64,000 bases of DNA from Saccharomonospora amisosensis. GTDB lineage: Bacteria > Actinomycetota > Actinomycetes > Mycobacteriales > Pseudonocardiaceae. The notes under the pieces were generated by a model. That model was not told the origin of the DNA. It searched no databases and saw only the letters and a program-made list of their open reading frames with translations. The position numbers and the translations under genes are program-made. Of the stretch, positions 26,168 through 34,881 are shown in pieces (positions within the stretch are counted from its first letter, which is position 1; each line of letters begins with the position of its first letter). The stretch covers positions 4,464,001 to 4,528,000 of the forward strand of contig NZ_JAAOYM010000001.1 in NCBI RefSeq assembly GCF_011761185.1, read 5' to 3'.

Positions 26168-26253
26168 CGTCCGTCCTCCTCGTCACCTGGCTCGCGACCC
26201 AACTCTAGGTGGGGACACGCGGACTGCGTCCTTTCGGGTGAGCGTGTGGTCGC

Positions 26254-26259
26254 TAGGCT
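26254..26259 (+). promoter_or_regulatory. -10 box of leaderless GGCT gene
   Basis: TAGGCT, 6 nt before GTG 26266. This decides between two GTG codons 6 nt apart. Confidence 0.5.
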
Positions 26260-26265
26260 GTGGCC

Positions 26266-26718
26266 GTGCCCTTGTATGCCGCGTACGGGTCCAACATGGA
26301 TCCCGCTCAGATGACGGAGCGAGCCCCGCACTCGCCGATGGCGGGTACCGGTTGGCTGGAAGGCTGGCGGCTCACCTTCGGCGGTGAGGACCTGAGCTGG
26401 GAAGGCGCGCTCGCGACGATCGTCGAGGACCCGGGTTCGAGGGTCTTTGTGGTGCTCTACGACGTGACGCCGCTCGACGAGTCACTGCTGGACCAGTGGG
26501 AAGGCGGGGAGCTGGGCCTACACACCAAGATCCGGCTGCGGGTGCAGACCATGGAGGGGTCGGTGCTGGCCTGGTTGTATGTGCTCGACGCCTACGAAGG
26601 GGGTTTGCCGTCGGCCCGCTACCTGGGCGTACTCGCTGACGCGGCCGAGGCCGCGGGCGCACCCGCCGACTACGTCGACGACCTGCGCACCCGCCCCTGC
26701 AAGCGAGTCGGCCCCTGA
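26266..26718 (+). CDS. Gamma-glutamylcyclotransferase-fold protein
   Basis: A 150-residue protein beginning VPLYAAYGSNMDPAQM, the GGCT/AIG2-like phosphate-binding YGSN loop. The hydrophobic core SRVFVVLYDVTPLDESLLDQWEG contains a family-typical acidic segment, and LAWLYVLDAYEGGLPSARYLGVLADAAEAAGAP closes the fold. Members cyclise gamma-glutamyl amines or remove such groups; the substrate here is unknown. It is divergent from lpdA, as with Rv3304 next to Rv3303c. A 21-bp repeat array starts 3 nt after its stop. Confidence 0.85.
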   Translation: MPLYAAYGSNMDPAQMTERAPHSPMAGTGWLEGWRLTFGGEDLSWEGALATIVEDPGSRVFVVLYDVTPLDESLLDQWEGGELGLHTKIRLRVQTMEGSVLAWLYVLDAYEGGLPSARYLGVLADAAEAAGAPADYVDDLRTRPCKRVGP

Positions 26719-26720
26719 CC

Positions 26721-26845
26721 CGCGAGTCCCCCGCTCCCGTCCGCGAGTCCCCCGCTCCCGTCCGCGAGTCCCCCGCTCCCGTCCGCGAGTCCCCCGCTCC
26801 CGTCCGCGAGTCCCCCGCTCCCGTCGGCGAGTCCTGCGTTCACGC
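26721..26845 (-). repeat. 21-bp tandem repeat array, six copies
   Basis: Unit CGCGAGTCCCCCGCTCCCGTC repeats with exact period 21 (starts 26721, 26742, 26763, 26784, 26805) and a degenerate sixth copy at 26826 that runs into the end of the next gene. Read on the minus strand the core is GGGGGACTCGCGG. The same core occurs at 27.8 and 55.7 kb. It fills the gap between two convergent genes. Confidence 0.9.
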
Positions 26846-27745
26846 GGTCAGGCCGCGACGCCGGAACGCGTCAAGGACGGCAGCGACGAGCCTGCTCGGG
26901 TCCCGCAAGTCGGCCGCGTCGGCCCGCAGCACGATCCAACCCCGCCGCCGCAGGTCCTCGTCGCGTTCCGCGTCAGCCTCCCTGCTGGCTTCGTGCGCCT
27001 CGTAACCGTCGTACTCCACCGCCACCCGGACCTGCGACCAGGCAAAATCCAGCCGATAGAGGACACGCCCGGCGATATCCGTGACCGGGACCTGCTGCTC
27101 CGGCACCGGCAACTCGGCCTCGACCAGTGTCAACAGCATCGCGCTCTCCGCAGGAGATTCCGCGAGCCCAGTGGCCAGCCACAGCAGCGACCGGCCCTGC
27201 CGCCGCCCCCGTGGGTCCGGCCGGGCCGCGATCCGTTCCTCCACGCGCAACCGAAACGTCTCGCGATCGTGCGGGGACAGAGCCCGCAGCGCCTCGTCGG
27301 CACACGCCAGTGCGTCTCGCCGCGAGCCACGACACAGCACCTCGGACAGGGCCAGATCGACGTCCACCACCCGCAGTCCGGCGATCTCGTGGATGTCCTC
27401 CTCCCGGACCGAACCGTGATGGACAAGCACCCCCGCCCGGCGCCGCGGCTTGCACCGGTAGGGCACCAGCACGTGGATCGGATTGGTGTCGGCCGCACAG
27501 AAGCCGTGCACCCGCAGCGCGCTGTGCTGGCTGAGCATCGCGTCCGGACCCGCGTGCAGCAAGGCTGCGGCGGCGCGGGTCCCGAAGTCGGCGGCGCGAC
27601 GTGGGTCCACCAGCACCGTGCGCGAGAACGTGGCGAGTCGCCCGTCCCGCAGGGCAGTGCGCAACGCGGCCGAACCGAGTGCTGCCGCGAGGTCCGCACG
27701 CAGGTATGCGCCGTGCAGGTCGAGACTCGGAGGGAAGGTGACCAT
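26840..27745 (-). CDS. AbiEi-like / DUF559 endonuclease-fold protein
   Basis: A 301-residue protein. The N-terminal third is an AbiEi-type winged helix (YLRADLAAALGSAALRTALRDGRL, then RTVLVDPRRAADFGTRA). The middle has LSQHSALRVHGF and HHGSVREEDI. The C-terminal 100 residues have a Vsr/DUF559 nuclease-like fold: LYRLDFAWSQVRVAVEYDGYEAH, then DAERDEDLRRRGWIVLRADAADL. The D-x-(W)-x-E-Y-D-G arrangement is the likely metal site. Such fused proteins are common in actinobacteria without a clear partner toxin. Start uncertain: ATG 27745 follows GGTTGGGG, and a TTG at 27787 would add 14 codons. Repeat arrays flank it on both sides. Confidence 0.78.
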   Translation of the reverse strand: MVTFPPSLDLHGAYLRADLAAALGSAALRTALRDGRLATFSRTVLVDPRRAADFGTRAAAALLHAGPDAMLSQHSALRVHGFCAADTNPIHVLVPYRCKPRRRAGVLVHHGSVREEDIHEIAGLRVVDVDLALSEVLCRGSRRDALACADEALRALSPHDRETFRLRVEERIAARPDPRGRRQGRSLLWLATGLAESPAESAMLLTLVEAELPVPEQQVPVTDIAGRVLYRLDFAWSQVRVAVEYDGYEAHEASREADAERDEDLRRRGWIVLRADAADLRDPSRLVAAVLDAFRRRGLTA

Positions 27746-27796
27746 GCCCCAACCGTCGGCTGTCCAAGCACCCTCAGGGAGATGCAATCCACAGAA

Positions 27797-27824
27797 TGTG
27801 GATAACTCAGGGTCCTGTGGACAA
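27797..27824 (-). promoter_or_regulatory. Pair of perfect DnaA boxes
   Basis: On the minus strand, TTGTCCACA (27824-27816) and TTATCCACA (27805-27797) both match the DnaA-box consensus, 19 nt apart in the same orientation. A weaker inverted match (CAATCCACA, 27785-27793) adjoins them. They lie directly upstream of the AbiEi/DUF559 gene. No dnaA, dnaN or origin-like AT-rich unwinding element is nearby. Confidence 0.6.
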
Positions 27825-27837
27825 CTCAGTCCGACGT

Positions 27838-27920
27838 GAACGCAGAACTCACGGTCCTGAGCGCAGAACTCGCGGGCCTGGACGGGGGACTCGCGGGCGA
27901 GAGCGGGGGACTCGCGGAAG
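27838..27920 (+). repeat. 21-bp repeat array, four copies
   Basis: Core RGRACTCRCGG repeats at 27844, 27865, 27886 and 27907, exact period 21, with cores AGAACTCACGG, AGAACTCGCGG and GGGACTCGCGG twice. It ends 5 nt before the M20 gene stop. Orientation is opposite to the 26.7-kb array, so the two arrays form inverted flanks of the AbiEi/DUF559 gene. Confidence 0.85.
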
Positions 27921-27925
27921 GGTGG

Positions 27926-29215
27926 TCAGGCGACCAGCGCCGCCAGGGCCGTATGCACGAACACCCGCACGCCGTTGAACAGCGCCCGCTCGTCGGCTTC
28001 GAAGGTGGGCTGGTGCAAATCCCGCATCGCGCCCTCACCCGGCCACACCCCGAGCCGCGCGAACGCACCCGGCACGTGCTCCAGGTACCAGCCGAAGTCC
28101 TCGCCACCGGACGACTGCTCTGTGTCGGCCAGTGCGTTGTCGCCGAGCGCCGCTTCCGATCCCGCCCGCAACAGGACGGTGCTCTCCTCCTCGCTGACCA
28201 CAGGAGGCACCCCGCGCCGGTAGTTCAGTTCGTAGCCCACCCCGGTGGGAGCCAGCAACGACTGCACCGACGAGGCGATGAGCGGCTCGAGCTGCGTCCA
28301 GGTCTCGTGGTCGGCTGTGCGCAGCGTGCCTCGCAACAGGCCGTCCTGCGGCACCGCGTTGGCGGCCTCGCCCGCGTGCACCGAACCCCACACCAGCACG
28401 GTTCCCGACCGCGGGTCCACTCGCCGAGAGAGCAACGCGGGCAACGAGGTGATGATCGTGCCGAGCGCGTGCACGAGGTCGGCGGTCAGGTGAGGCCGTG
28501 AGGTATGCCCGCCTGGCGACGTCAACCGCAGCTCGATCAGGTCGGCCGCCGATGTCAGGGCCCCGATGCGGGTACCGACCTTGCCTACCGGCAGCCGCGG
28601 GTCACAGTGCAGCCCGAAGATGCGGTCGACGCCATCGAGCGCACCCGCCTCGATGGCGTCCAACGCACCGCCGGGCATGACCTCCTCCGCAGGCTGGAAG
28701 ATCAGTCGTACCCTGCCGGGAAGCTCATCGGCCTGTGCCAGCGCGAGCCCCGCGCCCAGCAGCGCGGCGGTGTGCATGTCGTGCCCGCAGGCGTGCGCCA
28801 CGCCGTCGACGGCCGAGGCGAACGGCAGTCCGGTCGCCTCGGTGAGCGGCAACGCATCCAGGTCGGCCCGAAGCGCGACGCACGTGGGCCCGCTACCGAC
28901 ATCGCACACCACGCCGGTCCCGCCTGGAAGCACCCACGGACGCAAGCCCGCCGAGCGCAGCAGCTTCACCACCAACTCCGTCGTGCCGAACTCGTGTCTG
29001 GCCAACTCGGGGTTGGTATGGATGTGCCTTCGCCACGCCACGACGTCGGCGGCGTGGCGCAACAGCCACTCGTCGAGCCAGGCGGGGCCACGGCCCGCGC
29101 CGAGGTCGGTCGGCGTGGGGGCCACGGTGACCCCGGAGTCGGTCAGCAAAGCGGCAGCCGTACCCGACCCGCCGTGCTCACCAGGCAGGTCCGGCCGGGA
29201 GTCGAGAACGGTCAC
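27926..29215 (-). CDS. M20-family amidohydrolase (AmiA/AmiB-like)
   Basis: A 429-residue metallo-amidohydrolase. A 50-residue N-terminal extension precedes the catalytic core, which starts RRHIHTNPELARHEFGT. Metal ligands lie in HACGHDMHTAALLG, FQPAEEVMPGGA, the HCDPRLPVG segment and the C-terminal HQPTFEADE. The lid domain contains SPGGHTSRPH. SSGGEDFGWYLEHVPGAFARLG is characteristic of N-acyl-amino-acid/aminobenzoyl-glutamate-type hydrolases. The GTG at 29215 has an AGGTG Shine-Dalgarno; a GTG 15 nt upstream lacks one. Related to the amiA1/amiB1 pair of mycobacteria near lpdA. Confidence 0.9.
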   Translation of the reverse strand: MTVLDSRPDLPGEHGGSGTAAALLTDSGVTVAPTPTDLGAGRGPAWLDEWLLRHAADVVAWRRHIHTNPELARHEFGTTELVVKLLRSAGLRPWVLPGGTGVVCDVGSGPTCVALRADLDALPLTEATGLPFASAVDGVAHACGHDMHTAALLGAGLALAQADELPGRVRLIFQPAEEVMPGGALDAIEAGALDGVDRIFGLHCDPRLPVGKVGTRIGALTSAADLIELRLTSPGGHTSRPHLTADLVHALGTIITSLPALLSRRVDPRSGTVLVWGSVHAGEAANAVPQDGLLRGTLRTADHETWTQLEPLIASSVQSLLAPTGVGYELNYRRGVPPVVSEEESTVLLRAGSEAALGDNALADTEQSSGGEDFGWYLEHVPGAFARLGVWPGEGAMRDLHQPTFEADERALFNGVRVFVHTALAALVA

Positions 29216-29458
29216 GCCGCACCTCCGCACGCATCCGGCACGAGGTCGTTGGAGCTCACTGTCTCTCGCTGGGAAATCATTGCCGTACGCATTTGCTCTC
29301 AGTCTTGCACCACACAGGGTAGTTGTAACCCAGATGTCCTAATGACGAGACAGAAGGTAGCCCGGTTGCGCTAAGCGGTGACGCAGTGTTCGGCGAAACT
29401 GTAGGGCTCTGTCGGTGGCTGAGAGCGTTCGGCAGCCCGCGCCGTCCGCCGAGCGAGC

Positions 29459-29749
29459 CTAGCCGCCCTGTTGCCGCTTCTTCCTGATGTGCCTTCCCCA
29501 CAGCACGATGCCGAGCAGCACCGCGGCCGCGGCACCCACCACCAGCCTGCTTCGGTCCTTGTCCGCGTCAACCTCGGTCTGCGGGTCGAGGGTAGGGCCG
29601 GGCTCGGGATCGACGTCCTGGGCCGGATACGGCGCCGCTGCGACGAGCGGCTCGGCGGACGAGGTGACCGGTGTCACCGACCCGATGACCACGAAGCTCG
29701 CGGCAAGGGCAAGCAGCCCGACCACGACGGCAAGCACACGCACGGGCAC
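29459..29749 (-). CDS. Small bitopic membrane protein
   Basis: A 96-residue protein with an N-terminal helix (about 4-25: VLAVVVGLLALAASFVVIGSV), an acidic Pro-rich extracytoplasmic stretch (PAQDVDPEPGPTLDPQTEVDADKD) and a C-terminal helix (69-86) followed by a positive tail RHIRKKRQQGG. No family is recognised. It lies 27 nt after meaB on the same strand, so it is probably co-transcribed. The 243 nt between it and the M20 start hold no gene I can support. Confidence 0.6.
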   Translation of the reverse strand: MPVRVLAVVVGLLALAASFVVIGSVTPVTSSAEPLVAAAPYPAQDVDPEPGPTLDPQTEVDADKDRSRLVVGAAAAVLLGIVLWGRHIRKKRQQGG

Positions 29750-29776
29750 CAGTCTGCCCGCTCACGCCCCTTCGCG

Positions 29777-30778
29777 TCAGCCGCCACGCGGCAGTGGCGC
29801 TTCGAACGCCTGGAGAATTCGCTCGGCGGCCAGGGTGGCGGTGAGCCTGCCGTCACGCACCTCCTGCTCCACCTCGGGCACGACCGCGCGAACCCCAGGG
29901 TGCGCCTCCAGGCGGTCGAGCAACTGCTCCCTGACCATCGACCAGGTCCAGTCGACCTGCTGCTGCCTGCGCTTCTCGGTCAACTCACCGGTGGACCGCA
30001 GCATCTCACGGTGCCTGCCGATCTGCTGCCACACCGTGTCCAACCCGGCACCGGTCAGCGCGCTGCAGGTCAGCACGGGTGGGACCCACCTGGCATCGGG
30101 CCCGTAGATCATCCGCAGTGCTCCCGACAGCTCCCTCGCCGCCTTGCGTGCCTGCAACTCGTGTTCGCCGTCGGCCTTGTTCACCGCGATCACGTCCGCG
30201 AGTTCGAGCACGCCCTTCTTGATGCCCTGCAACTGGTCGCCCGTTCGTGCCAGCGTCAGGAACAGGAAGCAGTCGACCATGTTGGCGACCGCCACCTCGG
30301 ACTGCCCGACACCGACCGTCTCCACCAGCACCACGTCGTAGCCGGCGGCCTCCATCAGCACGATCGACTCGCGGGTGGCCCTCGCGACCCCGCCGAGCGT
30401 GCCCGACGTCGGCGACGGCCGGATGAAGGCCGACGCATCCGTGGCCAGTCGCGCCATCCGCGTCTTGTCGCCGAGGATGCTGCCGCCGGTGCGGGTCGAC
30501 GACGGGTCGACGGCGAGCACAGCCACCCGGTGCCCCTCGCCGGTGAGCTTCGTGCCCAACTCGTCGATGAAGGTCGACTTGCCCACCCCGGGAACGCCGG
30601 TGATGCCGACCCGTTGCGCGCCGCCCGCGTGCGGCAGCAACTCCACCAGCAGCTCCTGCGCCTGCCTGCGGTGGTCGGGGTGTGCGGACTCCACCAGCGT
30701 GATGGCCCGCGACAGGATGCCGCGGTCGCCCGCGAGCACCCCCTTCGCGTATGCGGCGACGTCGACGGTGCGAGGCAT
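29777..30778 (-). CDS. meaB: Methylmalonyl-CoA mutase-associated GTPase
   Basis: A 333-residue G3E-type GTPase of the MeaB/ArgK group. Walker A is GITGVPGVGKSTFIDELG, followed by VLAVDPSSTRTGGSILGDKTRM and the Walker B-like VVLVETVGVGQSEV. The base-specificity motif is NKAD. It gates cobalamin delivery and protects or reactivates methylmalonyl-CoA mutase. It starts 2 nt after the mutB stop, so mutA-mutB-meaB is one operon. Confidence 0.95.
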   Translation of the reverse strand: MPRTVDVAAYAKGVLAGDRGILSRAITLVESAHPDHRRQAQELLVELLPHAGGAQRVGITGVPGVGKSTFIDELGTKLTGEGHRVAVLAVDPSSTRTGGSILGDKTRMARLATDASAFIRPSPTSGTLGGVARATRESIVLMEAAGYDVVLVETVGVGQSEVAVANMVDCFLFLTLARTGDQLQGIKKGVLELADVIAVNKADGEHELQARKAARELSGALRMIYGPDARWVPPVLTCSALTGAGLDTVWQQIGRHREMLRSTGELTEKRRQQQVDWTWSMVREQLLDRLEAHPGVRAVVPEVEQEVRDGRLTATLAAERILQAFEAPLPRGG

Positions 30779-30780
30779 GC

Positions 30781-32958
30781 CTACGAGTGTCGCGCTTGCA
30801 GCTGTTCGAGCAGACCGGCGGCGGCCTCGGCGATCACCGTGCCGGGGCCGAAGATCGCCGCGGCGCCCGACTGCCGCAGCTCGTCGTAGTCCTGCGGTGG
30901 GATCACACCGCCACAGACGATCATGATGTCGTCGCGGCCGAGTTGCGTCAGCTCCGCACGCAGGGCGGGAACCAGCGAGAGGTGTCCTGCCGCGAGCGAG
31001 GAGACGCCCACGACGTGCACGTCGGCCTCCACTGCCTGCCGGGCGACCTCGGCCGGGGTGGAGAACAGCGGCCCCACGTCGACATCGAAGCCGAGGTCGG
31101 CGAACGCGGTTGCGATCACCTTCTGGCCACGGTCGTGCCCGTCCTGGCCCATCTTCGCGACAAGGATGCGTGGCCTGCGCCCCTCGGCGCGGGCGAACTC
31201 CTCGACCAGTTCCCGAACCGACTCCACCTTGTCAGACTTGCCGACCTCGTCGCGGTACACGCCCGAGATGGTACGAATCTGGCCCGAGTGCCTGCCCCAC
31301 ACCCGTTCGAGCGCCTCGGAGATCTCGCCGACCGTGGCCTTCGCGCGTGCCGCGTCGATGGCCAGCTCGAGCAGATTGGCCTCACGGGACTCGGACGCGG
31401 CGCACTCGGTGAGCCTGCGCAGTGCCTGCGTCGTGGCCTCCTCGTCGCGCTCGGCCCGCAGCCTGCGCAGCTTGTCAAGTTGCTGGGCGCGAACCCCTTC
31501 GTTATCGACCTTGAGCACGTCGACGTGCTCGTCGGTGTCAAGCCGGTACTTGTTGACGCCGATCACCGGCTGCCGTCCGGAGTCGATGCGCGCCTGGGTG
31601 CGCGCGGCCGCCTCCTCGATGCGCAGCTTGGGGATACCGGCGTCGATGGCGCGCGCCATGCCGCCCGCCGACTCGACTTCCTCGATGTGGCCCCACGCCT
31701 TCCGTGCCAGGTCGTAGGTGAGGCGCTCGACGAACGCGCTGCCGCCCCACGGGTCGATGACGCGTGTCGTGCCGGACTCCTGCTGCAGCAGCAACTGCGT
31801 GTTGCGCGCGATCCGCGCGCTGTTGTCGGTGGGCAGCGCGAGCGCCTCGTCGAGCGCGTTGGTGTGCAGTGACTGGGTGTGGCCCTGCGTCGCGGCCATC
31901 GCCTCCACGCAGGTACGCACCACGTTGTTGTAGACGTCCTGCGCGGTGAGTGACCAGCCTGAGGTCTGGCAGTGGGTGCGCAGCGACAGTGATTTGTCGT
32001 TGCGTGGCTCGAATCGCTTGACCAGCTTGGCCCACAGCAGCCGGGCCGCTCGCAGCTTGGCGACCTCCATGAAGAAGTTCATCCCGATCGCCCAGAAGAA
32101 CGACAACCGGGGCGCGAACGCGTCGATGTCCAGACCCGCGTCGATCCCCGCGCGGATGTACTCCACACCGTCCGCGAGCGTGTAGGCCAGCTCCAGGTCG
32201 GCGGTGGCCCCGGCCTCCTGCATGTGGTAGCCGGAGATGGAGATCGAGTTGAACCTCGGCATGTGGCGCGAGGTGTAGGCGAAGATGTCAGAGATGATCC
32301 GCATCGAGGGCTGCGGCGGGTAGATGTAGGTGTTGCGGACCATGAACTCCTTGAGGATGTCGTTCTGGATGGTCCCCGCCAGCTGCTTGGGCGCCACCCC
32401 CTGCTCCTCAGCCGCGACGACGTACAGTGCCAGCACCGGCAACACGGCGCCGTTCATGGTCATCGACACGCTCATCTTGTCCAGCGGGATGCCGTCGAAC
32501 AGCTGCCGCATGTCGTAGATGGAGTCGATGGCCACGCCCGCCATGCCGACATCGCCCGCCACCCGCGGGTGGTCGGAGTCGTAACCGCGGTGCGTCGCCA
32601 GGTCGAAGGCGACGGACAGCCCCTTCTGACCCGCGGCGAGATTGCGCCGGTAGAAGGCGTTCGACTCCTCGGCGGTGGAGAAACCCGCGTACTGCCGGAT
32701 GGTCCACGGCTGGTTGACGTACATCGTCGGATACGGCCCGCGCAGGTACGGCGCGATCCCGGGATAGGTGTCGAGGAAGTCCAGCCCGGACAGCTCGGCC
32801 TCGGTGTACAGCGGCCGCACGCCGATTCCCTCAGGGGTCTCCGATGCCAGCGCGTCGGGGCCCTTGCCGGTGGTTTCGTGCAGCGCCCCGGTCCACTCCG
32901 ACCGGTCGGCCTGCCGCACACCACCGAGTTCGACGTCGGTGAAGTCGGGGATGCTCAT
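30781..32958 (-). CDS. mutB: Methylmalonyl-CoA mutase, large (catalytic, B12-binding) subunit
   Basis: A 725-residue adenosylcobalamin enzyme converting (R)-methylmalonyl-CoA to succinyl-CoA. The TIM barrel contains [32 protein letters not shown], and [24 protein letters not shown]. The C-terminal B12 domain (about 590-725) has the cobalt-ligand motif [16 protein letters not shown], then [11 protein letters not shown] and [14 protein letters not shown]. Its ATG overlaps the mutA stop (ATGA). It acts on the product of AccA3/AccD5 after epimerisation; no epimerase gene is in the window. Confidence 0.97.
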   Translation of the reverse strand: MSIPDFTDVELGGVRQADRSEWTGALHETTGKGPDALASETPEGIGVRPLYTEAELSGLDFLDTYPGIAPYLRGPYPTMYVNQPWTIRQYAGFSTAEESNAFYRRNLAAGQKGLSVAFDLATHRGYDSDHPRVAGDVGMAGVAIDSIYDMRQLFDGIPLDKMSVSMTMNGAVLPVLALYVVAAEEQGVAPKQLAGTIQNDILKEFMVRNTYIYPPQPSMRIISDIFAYTSRHMPRFNSISISGYHMQEAGATADLELAYTLADGVEYIRAGIDAGLDIDAFAPRLSFFWAIGMNFFMEVAKLRAARLLWAKLVKRFEPRNDKSLSLRTHCQTSGWSLTAQDVYNNVVRTCVEAMAATQGHTQSLHTNALDEALALPTDNSARIARNTQLLLQQESGTTRVIDPWGGSAFVERLTYDLARKAWGHIEEVESAGGMARAIDAGIPKLRIEEAAARTQARIDSGRQPVIGVNKYRLDTDEHVDVLKVDNEGVRAQQLDKLRRLRAERDEEATTQALRRLTECAASESREANLLELAIDAARAKATVGEISEALERVWGRHSGQIRTISGVYRDEVGKSDKVESVRELVEEFARAEGRRPRILVAKMGQDGHDRGQKVIATAFADLGFDVDVGPLFSTPAEVARQAVEADVHVVGVSSLAAGHLSLVPALRAELTQLGRDDIMIVCGGVIPPQDYDELRQSGAAAIFGPGTVIAEAAAGLLEQLQARHS

Positions 32959-34775
32959 GGGGCCACTCCCAGGGTTTCGAGGGTGCCGGTCAGTACGGCG
33001 AGCGCGTCACATCCCTTGTGGACGTACCCGGTAACAGCCGGGTAGTCGGCTGGCTTGCCCGCGAGCAGCACACTCACGGCGCCCGCCTCACGCAGCGCAG
33101 CGGCGACCTCGGCCGCCTGCTGGGCGTAGGCCTTGTCGCTGCCGCACAGGCACGCGACCGTCGTGCCGCTTTCACGGAAGGCCGCGACCGGATCGTCGGT
33201 CACCCCCGGGTTGATCGGCTCGATCCCGCCCGCCATGAACAGGTTCGCCGCGAACGTCGCCCGCGCGGTGTGGTCGGCCAGCGGTCCGAGCGTGGCGAGG
33301 AAGACCGAGGGGCGGCTGCCGGTCTCCGCCAGCCGCGCGTCGGCGCGGTCCCGAAGCCGCTCGTAGTCCTGCGCGTATCGCAAGCGCGGCAGGCCACCTC
33401 CCTCGGCCGCCGGTGTGGCGGGCTCGCGTTCGAGGTCGGCCTCTTCCAGCAGTGGGAACTCGCTGACGCCGGTGATCGGGTCTTCCCTGGTCGCGATGCG
33501 GGCTCGGCGGGCCTGCCAGGTCAAGTCGAGCCTCGCCGCGAGCGCACCGGAGCCGAGCTCGGCCTCGATGCCTCCCGCCGCTTCGATGGCGGTGAACTCC
33601 CGCCACGCCGCCTGCGCCAGCGCGTCGGTGAGGTTCTCCACGTACCACGACCCGCCTGCCGGGTCGATCACCGCGGCGAGCTTGGATTCCTCGAGCAGGA
33701 TCGCCTGCGTGTTGCGGGCGATCCTGCGGCCGAAACCGTCCGCAAGGCCGAGCGCTGAGTCGAACGGCAGCACGGTCACCGCATCGGCACCGCCCACGCC
33801 CGCCGCGAAGCAGGCGACGGTGGTGCGCAGCATGTTCACCCACGGATCACGCCTTGTCAGCATGGCCGGTGAGGTGACGGCGTGCTGGTACATGGCGGTC
33901 CCAGGCGCCCCGCAGACCTCGCCGACCCGTGCCCACAGCCTGCGCGCGGCGCGCAGCTTGGCGATGGTCATGAACTGGTCGGTGGAGGCGGCGAAGCGGA
34001 ACTCCAACTGACCCGCGGCCTCCTCGACGCTGAGCCCCGCCGCGGTGAGCGCACGCAGGTACGCGACGCCCGCCGCGACGGCGGCGCCCAGTTCCTGCGC
34101 GTCCGAACCGCCCGCCTCGTGAAACGGCAGCCCGTCGGCGACGACGGTGCGCATCGCCGGGTACTCGCGCGCGACCCGGGCGGCGAGTTCAGCCGACGCG
34201 GCCACGTCGTGCGCGCGTCCCGTTCTGGCCAGCAGCCCGATCGGGTCGGCTCCGATGCCACCCGCCACGCTTGTCGGCGGCACGCGCTGGTCCGCGAGCA
34301 GCGCGAACAACGCGTCGGCGGCTTCGAGATAGTCCGCTCCGGGGTCGAGCACCACAGGCGCGAGGTCCAGCCGGACCTCGTGCAGCGCGTCGGCGAGCGA
34401 GGACACCGGCAACGCGCCCGCGCCGACCCGCAGCCAGCTGGACGTGACGCCGCCTTCCAGGTCGGCGAGCACGGCGCGGTTCGTCACCGCCGGGTCGGGG
34501 TGGGTGTGCGACGCGCGCACGTCCCAGCCGGTGAGCACGTGCCCCTCCGGCCTCGACCCGCGCACGAACGGGCTCAGGCCGGGAAAGCCCGCGGCGGGGG
34601 CCACGTCGGCCGCCGTGTACAGCGGCTGGATCGCGATGCCCTCGTAGGTGCGCGTGATGAGGTCCTCTGGCCGCGAGCCGGTCTTGCTCAACACGGCCTC
34701 GACCAGCCTCTCCCAGTCGGCGCGGTCGGGACGGTCGAACTCGGCCGCCAGTGGCAGCTCAGCCACGTTCGTCAT
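32955..34775 (-). CDS. mutA: Methylmalonyl-CoA mutase, small subunit
   Basis: A 606-residue partner subunit of MutB with the same barrel-plus-Rossmann layout but without catalytic features. The cobalamin His motif DxHxxG is replaced by [11 protein letters not shown], as in other small subunits. Recognisable parts are [16 protein letters not shown], the [15 protein letters not shown] loop and [32 protein letters not shown]. First gene of mutA-mutB-meaB. The ATG has no Shine-Dalgarno but a TAACAT box 8 nt upstream. There is therefore no room for a cobalamin riboswitch. Confidence 0.94.
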   Translation of the reverse strand: MTNVAELPLAAEFDRPDRADWERLVEAVLSKTGSRPEDLITRTYEGIAIQPLYTAADVAPAAGFPGLSPFVRGSRPEGHVLTGWDVRASHTHPDPAVTNRAVLADLEGGVTSSWLRVGAGALPVSSLADALHEVRLDLAPVVLDPGADYLEAADALFALLADQRVPPTSVAGGIGADPIGLLARTGRAHDVAASAELAARVAREYPAMRTVVADGLPFHEAGGSDAQELGAAVAAGVAYLRALTAAGLSVEEAAGQLEFRFAASTDQFMTIAKLRAARRLWARVGEVCGAPGTAMYQHAVTSPAMLTRRDPWVNMLRTTVACFAAGVGGADAVTVLPFDSALGLADGFGRRIARNTQAILLEESKLAAVIDPAGGSWYVENLTDALAQAAWREFTAIEAAGGIEAELGSGALAARLDLTWQARRARIATREDPITGVSEFPLLEEADLEREPATPAAEGGGLPRLRYAQDYERLRDRADARLAETGSRPSVFLATLGPLADHTARATFAANLFMAGGIEPINPGVTDDPVAAFRESGTTVACLCGSDKAYAQQAAEVAAALREAGAVSVLLAGKPADYPAVTGYVHKGCDALAVLTGTLETLGVAP

Positions 34776-34783
34776 AACTAGTC

Positions 34784-34789
34784 ATGTTA
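34784..34789 (-). promoter_or_regulatory. -10 box of leaderless mutA promoter
   Basis: TAACAT on the minus strand, 8 nt before the mutA ATG at 34775. Confidence 0.5.
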
Positions 34790-34881
34790 GGGGGGTCACC
34801 CTTGCGGTGGTTGTGAGGCAAATCGCCATTAACAAGGCTGGTCCGGCCAACCAGGGAAGGAGAGTTCGCCACAATAGGCCT

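Noticed and set aside
26721-26845. CRISPR array
   Set aside because: The unit is a 21-bp tandem repeat with no spacers of unique sequence, and no cas genes are present.
27797-27824. Chromosomal replication origin
   Set aside because: Two DnaA boxes only, no AT-rich unwinding region, and no dnaA, dnaN, recF or rpmH genes nearby.
34776-34881. Cobalamin riboswitch upstream of mutA
   Set aside because: The -10 box lies 8 nt before the start codon, so there is no leader to hold one, and no B12-box is seen.
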